From contig DCGP01000029.1 of the NCBI GenBank assembly GCA_002314595.1, positions 1 to 5,389 on the forward strand: a stretch of DNA of 5,389 nt, written 5' to 3'. This stretch comes from Clostridiales bacterium UBA1775. GTDB lineage: Bacteria > Bacillota > Clostridia > Monoglobales > Firm-18. The translations under genes and the position numbers were made by a program. Positions 1 to 5,242 of this stretch are shown here, piece by piece (within the stretch, counting starts at the first letter, position 1; each line of letters starts with the position of its first letter). The notes beneath the pieces were generated by a model. The model saw nothing but the letters and a program-made list of their open reading frames with translations. It did not search any database and was not told where the DNA came from.

Positions 1-466
1 AGTAGTATTCGTTACCGGCTTCTTCGGTATAGTTAATCATTGATTCATTGTTAATTGCAAGTGAACCTGTTGTGCCTGTATTTGTAGCAGTCTTTTTAAA
101 TGTAACTGTTGCAATTACTTTACCTGTTAAAGCACTAAGTTGAGCTTGTGTAAAGCTACCTGATGAGTAGTTGAACAATAATGCTGCAGCGCCACCTGTA
201 ATTGTTGCACTTGGCATTTTGTTTACACATGATACATATTCGATACCTGTTAAATCCCAACCAATCTGTAATGCATCAAGCTGTGTCATTGATTGTGGGA
301 ATGAGTTCATTACCAAGTCAACTGTGAATTCATCAGTTGTCGTAGTAACTGTTCCTGTTCCGTCGCCGAAAACGAAGTTTGAAGGAGCAGATGCGAACAC
401 AGATGTGCACGCAACGCTACAAACTATCATCATCATTGACAAAACCAATGCGATAATCTTTTTCAT
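1..466 (-). CDS. Secreted cohesin-like domain protein (3' part beyond the window)
   Basis: The frame is open from ATG 466-464 to the left edge, giving 155 residues with no stop; the C-terminus lies outside the window. A perfect AGGAGG (472-477) stands 5 nt before the ATG. Residues 1-25 form a signal peptide (Lys-Lys, hydrophobic core, V-F-A before S26). Residues about 46-140 resemble a cohesin-type beta-sandwich: an early strand FTVDLVMNS, then LQIGWDLTGIEYVSC (compare the family's 'LQFTLxYDxxxLEYVSV' pattern), a middle ALLFNYSSG strand, and the closing TGKVIATVTFKKTAT, close to the usual 'xGxLxTITFKxKA' strand. In cellulosomes cohesins bind dockerins, and the gene just upstream encodes a dockerin-like module. 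The gap to that gene is 47 nt with no terminator, so they are probably cotranscribed. The missing end could carry a further cohesin, a dockerin or a cell-wall anchor. The CDS and export are secure; the cohesin call is by pattern only, and another carbohydrate-binding beta-sandwich is the main alternative. Confidence 0.8.
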   Translation of the reverse strand, partial: MKKIIALVLSMMMIVCSVACTSVFASAPSNFVFGDGTGTVTTTTDEFTVDLVMNSFPQSMTQLDALQIGWDLTGIEYVSCVNKMPSATITGGAAALLFNYSSGSFTQAQLSALTGKVIATVTFKKTATNTGTTGSLAINNESMINYTEEAGNEYY

Positions 467-513
467 AATTTCCTCCTATTGAATCGAAAGCTTCCTATCT
501 AAGTAATAGCAAA

Positions 514-1581
514 CTATTTAACTGAGTAACCTGCCATTGAAGATTGAGTACCTGCTGCGCAAGCCTTTGACAATACTGTTACGTCAGTACCGTTAACACG
601 ACCGTCGCCATTTACGTCAGCCAAGAATAGTTTTACTAAGTCAGACTTGTCTGAGTAACCTGCTGCAACTGTCTTTGATAACAATGTTACGTCAGTACCA
701 TTTACTCTGTTACTTGCATCAAGGTTAAAGTTACCAATCTTAGCTTCTTCAGGTGTACCTGTTGCAACAGCAACCTTTGTCTTATCAATGTTTTGAGTAT
801 TGATTACTGCAAAGTGAACAACCTTGTTGTCCGGAGCAGGAGTCTTGTAGTATTTAGCAACTGCAGTGTTTGTACCTGTACCAACTGTAACAACTTGAGT
901 TGATGTTAAACCTGTAAATCTTAGGATTGATACGTTAGAAACGCCACCTAATGTTCTTGTACCAATACCTGTGTTTTCTGTTACTGTGTATTCTTGCCAT
1001 ACAGCATATAAATCTTTAGCTGCTGTAATTGAAAGAGTTGAAAGGTCTATAACATCTGTACCATTTACTGACCAACCCAAGAATACGTGTCCGTCCCATG
1101 TTGGTTCTGTAACACCGGCAGGTGCTGAACCATTGTTAACATTTTCTGTTGTATATACTTGACCGGCTGTAATATAATATGTTACTGTGTGTCCTGTTGG
1201 AGAAGGAGCTGAACCGTATGTAACTTGTCCTAAGTTAGCTGATGCAGCATCTGTACCACCCATTCTTACATAGATTGTTGTACCTGATGCAGGCTTAGCC
1301 ATCTTAAATGTCTTTGTTGTAACGCCTGTTGCATTTTCAAATTGGTCAATTGCAACAGCAACGTCTGCAATGTTTTCGTCTGTTACTGCATTACTTGTTG
1401 CAGCAAGCATTGTTAGTTCTGCAGCTGATGATGGAGCTGTATATGTAACTGTAATGTCTAAATCGTTGCCGTTTTCTGTAAATGCAACGTTGTCAACAGT
1501 TACAGTAGCAGCGCTAACACTCATACATACAAGTGAAAGTGCCATTACCATAGCTAGAACCATAGTTAATGTTTTCTTCAT
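514..1581 (-). CDS. Secreted protein with InlB-type repeat and C-terminal dockerin-like domain
   Basis: 355 residues, ATG 1581-1579, stop TAG 516-514; AAAGGA (1591-1596) lies 9 nt upstream. Residues 1-24 are a signal peptide (cleavage likely after V-S-A24). Residues 25-125 form a Thr/Val/Ala-rich beta-type segment I do not recognise. Residues 131-198 fit the InlB/Listeria-Bacteroides repeat (Flg_new type): HTVTYYITAGQ, then W162-GHVFLGW170, ending LYAVWQEY. Residues 200-280 are unassigned. Residues 284-345 are dockerin-like. Loop 2, D322-V-N-G-D-G-R-V-N-G-T-D333, has all five expected calcium positions (1,3,5,9,12). Loop 1, starting N286, is degenerate (N, D, S, N, D at those positions). The loops begin 36 residues apart, and both contain RVNGTDVT followed by LSK. 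Type I dockerins attach proteins to cohesins, and a cohesin-like protein is encoded 47 nt downstream. No catalytic domain is evident, so a structural or adhesive role is inferred. Asn is mostly AAC (15 of 23), unlike the MATE gene. Confidence 0.9.
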   Translation of the reverse strand: MKKTLTMVLAMVMALSLVCMSVSAATVTVDNVAFTENGNDLDITVTYTAPSSAAELTMLAATSNAVTDENIADVAVAIDQFENATGVTTKTFKMAKPASGTTIYVRMGGTDAASANLGQVTYGSAPSPTGHTVTYYITAGQVYTTENVNNGSAPAGVTEPTWDGHVFLGWSVNGTDVIDLSTLSITAAKDLYAVWQEYTVTENTGIGTRTLGGVSNVSILRFTGLTSTQVVTVGTGTNTAVAKYYKTPAPDNKVVHFAVINTQNIDKTKVAVATGTPEEAKIGNFNLDASNRVNGTDVTLLSKTVAAGYSDKSDLVKLFLADVNGDGRVNGTDVTVLSKACAAGTQSSMAGYSVK

Positions 1582-1603
1582 AATAAATCATCCTTTCGGT
1601 TTT

Positions 1604-1663
1604 TTAATTTCCTGGTTTTACATAATTCAAAAGGTAGATACACCAACAATATTTAGTTTTCAA
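1604..1663 (-). CDS. Possible 19-residue leader ORF in the 5' UTR
   Basis: Within the long leader of the dockerin gene, GAGGTG (1668-1673) precedes a TTG (1663-1661) by 4 nt. The frame runs 19 codons to TAA (1606-1604), ending 7 nt before the AAAGGA site of the dockerin gene. The peptide would be rich in aromatic and Cys residues (start KTKYCWCIYLLNY). It matches no leader peptide I know. The well-placed Shine-Dalgarno motif and the position just before a real gene are the only support; a TTG start and such short length make chance occurrence quite possible. Confidence 0.22.
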   Translation of the reverse strand: MKTKYCWCIYLLNYVKPGN

Positions 1664-1719
1664 TGTTCACCTCTTGAATATAAAAGCGTAGTTATACCCA
1701 AGATATTCTTTCATAATAC

Positions 1720-1748
1720 ATTATACAATTATTTCAAAAATATTTCAA
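1720..1748 (-). promoter_or_regulatory. Sigma-70-type promoter of the dockerin/cohesin operon
   Basis: On the minus strand, TTGAAA (1748-1743) is followed after 17 bp by a perfect TATAAT (1725-1720). The start of transcription is expected near 1713, giving a 5' UTR of about 130 nt. Directly upstream of the -35 box lie two A-tracts (A7 at 1752-1758, A8 at 1764-1771, centres about 12 bp apart), which resemble an UP element that contacts the RNA polymerase alpha subunit. An 8-bp repeat (TATTTCAA on the plus strand, 1730-1737 and 1741-1748) overlaps the -35 box one helical turn apart and could be a regulator site, though this is weak. Confidence 0.65.
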
Positions 1749-1769
1749 TGGTTTTTTTAGGTATTTTTT

Positions 1770-1812
1770 TTATTTGTTACTACTAAACAATTTAGTTTTT
1801 AGTTATTTGTTA
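1770..1812. repeat. 10-bp direct repeat flanking a 6-bp inverted repeat
   Basis: TTATTTGTTA occurs at 1770-1779 and 1803-1812. Between the copies, ACTAAA (1782-1787) and TTTAGT (1791-1796) form an inverted repeat with a 3-nt loop. The block sits between the MATE stop codon and the A-tracts upstream of the dockerin promoter. As a MATE terminator it is poor: the stem is AT-rich and no T-run follows on the minus strand. It may be a regulator site or simply chance in AT-rich DNA. Confidence 0.3.
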
Positions 1813-1832
1813 AATATGCACAAACATAAGAT

Positions 1833-3191
1833 TTATTGGGCATTCATAGCATTTATTGCGTGCCTTTTTATAATTGCAAAAATTGTCAAATGTAAAATAA
1901 TTGTAATACCCCAAGATATGGGCCAACATAAGAATAGCATAGACAAGGTCTTGTGTTTTTGGAAAAATGTAAAAATCCATAAAATTCTAAAACCACAAGC
2001 TCCAACCAAGGAGGAAGCCATTGGAAGTGCAGAATATCCCATTCCTCTTATAAAGCCTCCCAACACATCCATAAGCCCACACATAAAGTACCAAGGCAAG
2101 GTAGCCATCATTCTTTCGCATCCGGCTTCTATTGCCTTGGAGGAATCGCTAATGTAAATTCCAAGTATAGGATATTTTAACAAAACAGTTAACAGCCCCA
2201 AGAACAAGCCTACAACCGTTACGCAACCACAAGCGCATAATGTATATTTATAAATTTTCTTTTCATTTTTAGCACCGTAGTTTTGGCTGACGGCTGTAAT
2301 TGTTGAATCATAAAAGGCGTGCATGGCAATATATGTAATATCTCCCACACTGCCTGCGGCAGAGTTTCCTGCCATAGTAGCAGCGCCAAAGCTATTAACG
2401 GAAGATTGAATAAGCATATTTGACAAGGAAAAAATAGAGCCTTGAATACCTGATGGGATACCTATTCGCAAAATTTCCAAGGTTTCGTCCTCGTGGAACC
2501 TGATTTTCTTAATTCTAAGCCTATATGGAGTATCGCTTTTAACAAGGCAATATGTAACTAATATAGCAGAAAGGTAATTGGAAATTGACGTTGCTATGGC
2601 AACACCCTCAACACTCATACCAAAGCCTATTACAAAAACCATATTTAATATAACATTTAACATACCTGAAATGGCAAGTATGTAAAATGGTCGCTTACTG
2701 TCCCCAACTGCCCGTAGTATTGCTGCACCAAAGTTATAAACCAAGCTGCCCGGTACACCTATAAATAATATTTTCATATACAATACTGCACCGTCTAAAA
2801 CTACGCCCTTAGGTGTATCCATACCAATAAGCATTGACTTTGAAAAAACAAGACCTACTATCAATGCGATTACTCCTGCCACCAAGGAAAGTGCAACAGC
2901 AGAATGAACGGAATTTTCTAACTTTTCTCTATTATTTCCCCCATAGTATTTAGAAACACAAACGCTGGCACCGATTGACAATGACACAAATGTAGAAACC
3001 AAAAGACCATTTAATGATTGTGTAGCACCAACAGACGCCAAGGCGTTTGCCCCTGCCCATCTGCCAACAACTATCATATCTGCCATATTATAAAGCAGTT
3101 GCAAAACATTTGAAAATATCAACGGAATTGCAAAGGATAATGTATTTTTGAAAATTGACCCTTTGGTCATATCTATTTCAAATTTTTTCAT
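1833..3191 (-). CDS. MATE-family multidrug/metabolite efflux transporter
   Basis: 452 residues, ATG 3191-3189, stop TAA 1835-1833. MATE proteins export cationic drugs, toxins or metabolites across the cytoplasmic membrane in exchange for Na+ or H+. The sequence is strongly hydrophobic throughout, with the length usual for a 12-helix MATE protein. The two-fold internal repeat is visible: AIPLIFSNVLQLLYNMAD (21-38) matches IPSGIQGSIFSLSNMLIQ (245-262), and the family signature AILRAVGDSKRP (157-168) is mirrored by FIRGMGYSALP (380-390). A basic and acidic stretch around 220-238 is the likely loop between halves. The start is set by GGAGGA (3199-3204), 7 nt before the chosen ATG; an in-frame TTG at 3206 overlaps that site and is rejected. 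The gene has its own promoter and diverges from the SGNH gene. No clear terminator follows it, so some readthrough into the dockerin leader is possible. The substrate cannot be told from sequence. Asn codons are mainly AAT (15 of 19). Confidence 0.93.
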   Translation of the reverse strand: MKKFEIDMTKGSIFKNTLSFAIPLIFSNVLQLLYNMADMIVVGRWAGANALASVGATQSLNGLLVSTFVSLSIGASVCVSKYYGGNNREKLENSVHSAVALSLVAGVIALIVGLVFSKSMLIGMDTPKGVVLDGAVLYMKILFIGVPGSLVYNFGAAILRAVGDSKRPFYILAISGMLNVILNMVFVIGFGMSVEGVAIATSISNYLSAILVTYCLVKSDTPYRLRIKKIRFHEDETLEILRIGIPSGIQGSIFSLSNMLIQSSVNSFGAATMAGNSAAGSVGDITYIAMHAFYDSTITAVSQNYGAKNEKKIYKYTLCACGCVTVVGLFLGLLTVLLKYPILGIYISDSSKAIEAGCERMMATLPWYFMCGLMDVLGGFIRGMGYSALPMASSLVGACGFRILWIFTFFQKHKTLSMLFLCWPISWGITIILHLTIFAIIKRHAINAMNAQ

Positions 3192-3198
3192 TTGTAAG

Positions 3199-3204
3199 TC
3201 CTCC
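3199..3204 (-). promoter_or_regulatory. Ribosome binding site that fixes the MATE start
   Basis: GGAGGA on the minus strand, 7 nt before ATG 3191-3189. A longer reading from TTG 3206-3204 would place this site inside the coding region with none in front of it. Confidence 0.8.
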
Positions 3205-3220
3205 AAATTAACTTGTAATA

Positions 3221-3249
3221 ATTATACACCTTTAAATATTGAAATGCAA
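3221..3249 (-). promoter_or_regulatory. Promoter of the MATE gene
   Basis: On the minus strand, TTGCAT (3249-3244), a 17-bp spacer and a perfect TATAAT (3226-3221). Transcription should start near 3214, leaving about 22 nt before the ATG, enough to include the GGAGGA site. The -35 box keeps only the TTG of the consensus, so the promoter is probably moderate. Confidence 0.55.
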
Positions 3250-3257
3250 CAATTTTA

Positions 3258-3286
3258 TTGACTTTATTTAATATTTATAGTATAGT
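3258..3286 (+). promoter_or_regulatory. Promoter of the SGNH hydrolase gene
   Basis: TTGACT (3258-3263), 17-bp spacer, TATAGT (3281-3286). Only 8 bp separate its -35 box from that of the divergent MATE promoter. Transcription starting 6-7 nt after the -10 box falls at about 3292-3293, the first base of the GGGAGGG ribosome binding site, so the 5' UTR would be unusually short (about 12 nt). A second overlapping TATAGT (3276-3281) has a spacer of only 12 bp and is unlikely with this -35 box. Confidence 0.6.
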
Positions 3287-3291
3287 TTTTT

Positions 3292-3298
3292 GGGAGGG
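3292..3298 (+). promoter_or_regulatory. Ribosome binding site that fixes the SGNH start
   Basis: GGGAGGG, 6 nt before ATG 3305-3307. An upstream in-frame TTG (3290-3292) overlaps this site and also lies at or before the predicted transcription start, so it is not used. Confidence 0.8.
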
Positions 3299-3304
3299 AT
3301 TTAT

Positions 3305-3979
3305 ATGAATTTAGATGGTAAAGCAATTGCTTTTTTAGGAGATAGTATAACAGAGGGTTATAATGTTGAAAATGTCAAAAACAGATTTGACAACAGAATA
3401 AAAGAAATGTGCAATTTAAAGGAGGTTTATAACTATGGAATTGGTGGCACAAGAATTGCCTATCAATATCCACCAAGCCTTGACCCTAAAATTGATTTAT
3501 TTTTTTGTGGCAGAATTTATCAAATTAACAAAGATGCTGACATAATTGTGATATTTGGTGGTGTCAATGACTATTTGCACGGCAACGCTCCATTTGGAAC
3601 AATGGCTGATAAAACAGCAGATACCTTTTGTGGTGCAGTGGACAAGTTAATGACCTCTGCCAAAGAGCTTTTTTCAAGCAAGACAGTTGTATTTTTAACC
3701 CCTGCCGGAACAAGCTGTATATCCTGTGGTGGAGATGATACCAAGCCATCATTAACCCATCAAACAGAGGATGCAAAGCCGTTAGTTGAATATGTTAATG
3801 TGATAAAACAAAAGGGCAAGGAATTTGGCTTCCCGGTGGGAGATTTACACGCTGAATTTAAAGACAAATTTAGAGATTACGACTTTGTCAGTAAATATGC
3901 AAATGACGGATTGCATTTTAATGATGAGGGGCACAAGCTGTTGGCTGAATATATAATTGAATTTTTACACAATTTATAA
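3305..3979 (+). CDS. Cytoplasmic SGNH/GDSL-family hydrolase (probable esterase or deacetylase)
   Basis: 224 residues, ATG 3305, stop TAA 3977-3979. SGNH enzymes hydrolyse esters through a Ser-His-Asp triad. All four blocks are present in order: block I FLGDSIT with nucleophile S14; block II YGIGGTR with the oxyanion Gly (about G45-G48); block III GGVND with N88; block V D201-G-L-H204 near the C-terminus. Length is normal for a single-domain member. There is no signal peptide or membrane segment, so it acts in the cytoplasm, probably on acylated sugars or other small esters; the substrate is unknown. Its convergent neighbour is an alpha-galactosidase, which makes oligosaccharide deacylation a reasonable guess but no more. 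A segment at 134-150 carries C138-x-x-C141 and a GGDD stretch, not part of the core motifs. It is a single-gene transcript, with its own promoter and a strong hairpin terminator that overlaps the stop codon. Confidence 0.92.
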   Translation: MNLDGKAIAFLGDSITEGYNVENVKNRFDNRIKEMCNLKEVYNYGIGGTRIAYQYPPSLDPKIDLFFCGRIYQINKDADIIVIFGGVNDYLHGNAPFGTMADKTADTFCGAVDKLMTSAKELFSSKTVVFLTPAGTSCISCGGDDTKPSLTHQTEDAKPLVEYVNVIKQKGKEFGFPVGDLHAEFKDKFRDYDFVSKYANDGLHFNDEGHKLLAEYIIEFLHNL

Positions 3980-4018
3980 AATGAGTTGTTGCATTTAAAA
4001 TGCAACAACTCATTTTTT
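3978..4018. terminator. Bidirectional intrinsic terminator between convergent genes
   Basis: A near-perfect hairpin: left arm 3981-3995 pairs with 3999-4013 (15 bp) around a 3-nt loop, extendable by three A-T pairs (3978-3980 with 4014-4016). T-rich DNA follows on the plus strand (4013-4018) and TTTT on the minus strand (from 3981 down). It fills almost the whole 41-bp gap and so ends both the SGNH gene and the alpha-galactosidase gene. Confidence 0.92.
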
Positions 4019-4020
4019 CC

Positions 4021-5184
4021 CTATTTTGTATTTACTATATATATTTTACAATCGTGAATTGGTACAACTATATCAAAATCATTTTCAAATATTCCTAAAT
4101 TTTCGCCTGTAAAAGCATCTGTATAGTTTAACTTAATATTAGAATACCTTGGAAAGCCTAATTGGTCTGCATTTATTGAAACACTAATTTCCTTGTTGTT
4201 AAAGTTAAACAACCCTACGGCATAGCTTCCGTCTGCCAAAAGTTTAACGAAATTTTTGGCATCGTGATAAAAATATGTAGTCTTAAATTCCATTGGTGGC
4301 CTTGCATCTTGGTCTTGATTTATTTTAATAAGAAGTGGATTGGTCATTAGTTTAACATATTCTTCCCTTACCTTACGAATATCACACCCCAGCATTAAAG
4401 GAGCAGAAAACATTGCCCAAAATCCAAAGTGTAGCCTATGCTCTGTGCTGTTACATATTAGCAAATTTTTTGCTTTTTCTTCATCAATTAAGCCCTCACA
4501 TTCCACATATCCATCACCTGTCATTCCACAAACCAACATATCCAAATCATTAAATGAGCCAAATCCGGAAAGGTTGAATTTATCATACTGTTCATCAATT
4601 ATATTTTTGATTGAATGGAAATTGTTAAAAATATCTGCTGTGGAACGATACATATGAGCCCCTACTTCACGCATCCACTTCCAAGACATATCTCTGCCCC
4701 AATTACAAGCAGAAAATACTATATCCTTTCCACAGGTACGCAGTGCATTTGCCATTGTTAAATATGCGTATTTATTGTCCTTATGTTCAGGAAAATAGCA
4801 ATTATCATACTTTAAAAAGTCAATATCCCAACTTGCAAAGGTTTTAGCGTCTGTAAATTCATTGCCATAACTGCCGGGATAGCCTCCACAGGTTTTGTAG
4901 CCTGTGCAAGAGTATATGCCTAATTTTAAACCCTTTGAATGCACGTAGTCTGCAAGGTATTTAATGCCGTTAGGGAATTTAACAGGGTCTGCAACAAGCT
5001 GACCGTTTTCATCTCTGCTTTTTAATGACCAAGTGTCGTCTATAACTATATATTCATACCCTGCGTCCTTAAAGCCACGCTCTACCATAGCATCAGCAGT
5101 TTCCATTATAACCTTTTCACACACCTTATCACCAAATGTGTTCCAAGAGTTCCACCCCATTGGTGCAGTTGAGACTTTAAGCAT
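4021..5184 (-). CDS. GH27 alpha-galactosidase (melibiase type), cytoplasmic
   Basis: 387 residues, ATG 5184-5182, stop TAG 4023-4021. It removes terminal alpha-galactose from melibiose, raffinose-family sugars or galactomannan oligosaccharides with retention of configuration. GH27 landmarks of the TIM barrel: PMGWNSWNTFG (8-18), IDDTW (48-52) binding galactose, GIYSCTGYKTCGGYPGS (89-105), LKYDNC with nucleophile D127, CNWG (160-163) in the specificity loop, R180-S-T-A-D184 with acid/base D184, then INQD (288-291). Residues about 300-387 form the C-terminal beta domain, so the protein is full length. No signal peptide is present, unlike many secreted GH27 enzymes, so substrates must be imported. 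The usual IDDCW Cys is Thr51, and the usual YSDxG Asp is Cys93. AAGGAG (5192-5197) sits 7 nt before the chosen ATG; an in-frame extension to TTG 5241 would run through the promoter and is rejected. GH27 beta-L-arabinopyranosidase or alpha-N-acetylgalactosaminidase activity is a less likely alternative. Confidence 0.93.
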   Translation of the reverse strand: MLKVSTAPMGWNSWNTFGDKVCEKVIMETADAMVERGFKDAGYEYIVIDDTWSLKSRDENGQLVADPVKFPNGIKYLADYVHSKGLKLGIYSCTGYKTCGGYPGSYGNEFTDAKTFASWDIDFLKYDNCYFPEHKDNKYAYLTMANALRTCGKDIVFSACNWGRDMSWKWMREVGAHMYRSTADIFNNFHSIKNIIDEQYDKFNLSGFGSFNDLDMLVCGMTGDGYVECEGLIDEEKAKNLLICNSTEHRLHFGFWAMFSAPLMLGCDIRKVREEYVKLMTNPLLIKINQDQDARPPMEFKTTYFYHDAKNFVKLLADGSYAVGLFNFNNKEISVSINADQLGFPRYSNIKLNYTDAFTGENLGIFENDFDIVVPIHDCKIYIVNTK

Positions 5185-5191
5185 ATAACCA

Positions 5192-5197
5192 CTCCTT
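5192..5197 (-). promoter_or_regulatory. Ribosome binding site that fixes the alpha-galactosidase start
   Basis: AAGGAG on the minus strand, 7 nt before ATG 5184-5182. It selects this start over the 19-residue longer reading, whose extra part is not GH27-like and would be encoded by promoter DNA. Confidence 0.85.
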
Positions 5198-5212
5198 AAA
5201 CGATATAAACTA

Positions 5213-5241
5213 ATTATAAAATGTATAGGTGTTTTTGTCAA
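5213..5241 (-). promoter_or_regulatory. Perfect consensus promoter of the alpha-galactosidase gene
   Basis: On the minus strand TTGACA (5241-5236), a spacer of exactly 17 bp and TATAAT (5218-5213): 12 of 12 consensus bases. Transcription should start near 5206 with a leader of about 22 nt. I see no convincing catabolite (cre) site or palindromic operator between 5185 and 5241. The -35 box begins 1 bp beyond the T-run of the terminator behind the tRNA gene. Confidence 0.85.
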
Positions 5242-5242
5242 T

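Noticed and set aside
171..482. Plus-strand open frame of 103 codons
   Set aside because: It is antisense to the cohesin-like gene, has no ribosome binding site and gives low-complexity protein; the minus frame has a perfect AGGAGG and a signal peptide.
586..706. Repeated DNA in the dockerin gene as a CRISPR or minisatellite
   Set aside because: There are only two imperfect copies, 108 bp apart, in frame; they encode the normal duplicated dockerin segment.
971..1786. Two plus-strand open frames (971-1162 and 1370-1786)
   Set aside because: They lie antisense to the dockerin gene and run into its promoter region, with no family resemblance.
1781..1800. Intrinsic terminator for the MATE gene
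   Set aside because: The stem is six AT-rich pairs and there is no T-run after it on the minus strand.
1774..2157. Plus-strand open frame of 127 codons
   Set aside because: Antisense to the C-terminal part of the MATE gene, which has clear family motifs.
3564..3776. Minus-strand open frame of 70 codons
   Set aside because: Antisense to the SGNH gene across its conserved GGVND region.
4340..4657. Plus-strand open frame of 105 codons
   Set aside because: Antisense to the GH27 gene, covering the conserved acid/base region on the other strand.
5185..5241. A 19-residue N-terminal extension of the alpha-galactosidase from a TTG
   Set aside because: It would translate the -35 and -10 boxes; the TTG is part of TTGACA, and AAGGAG sits just before the internal ATG.
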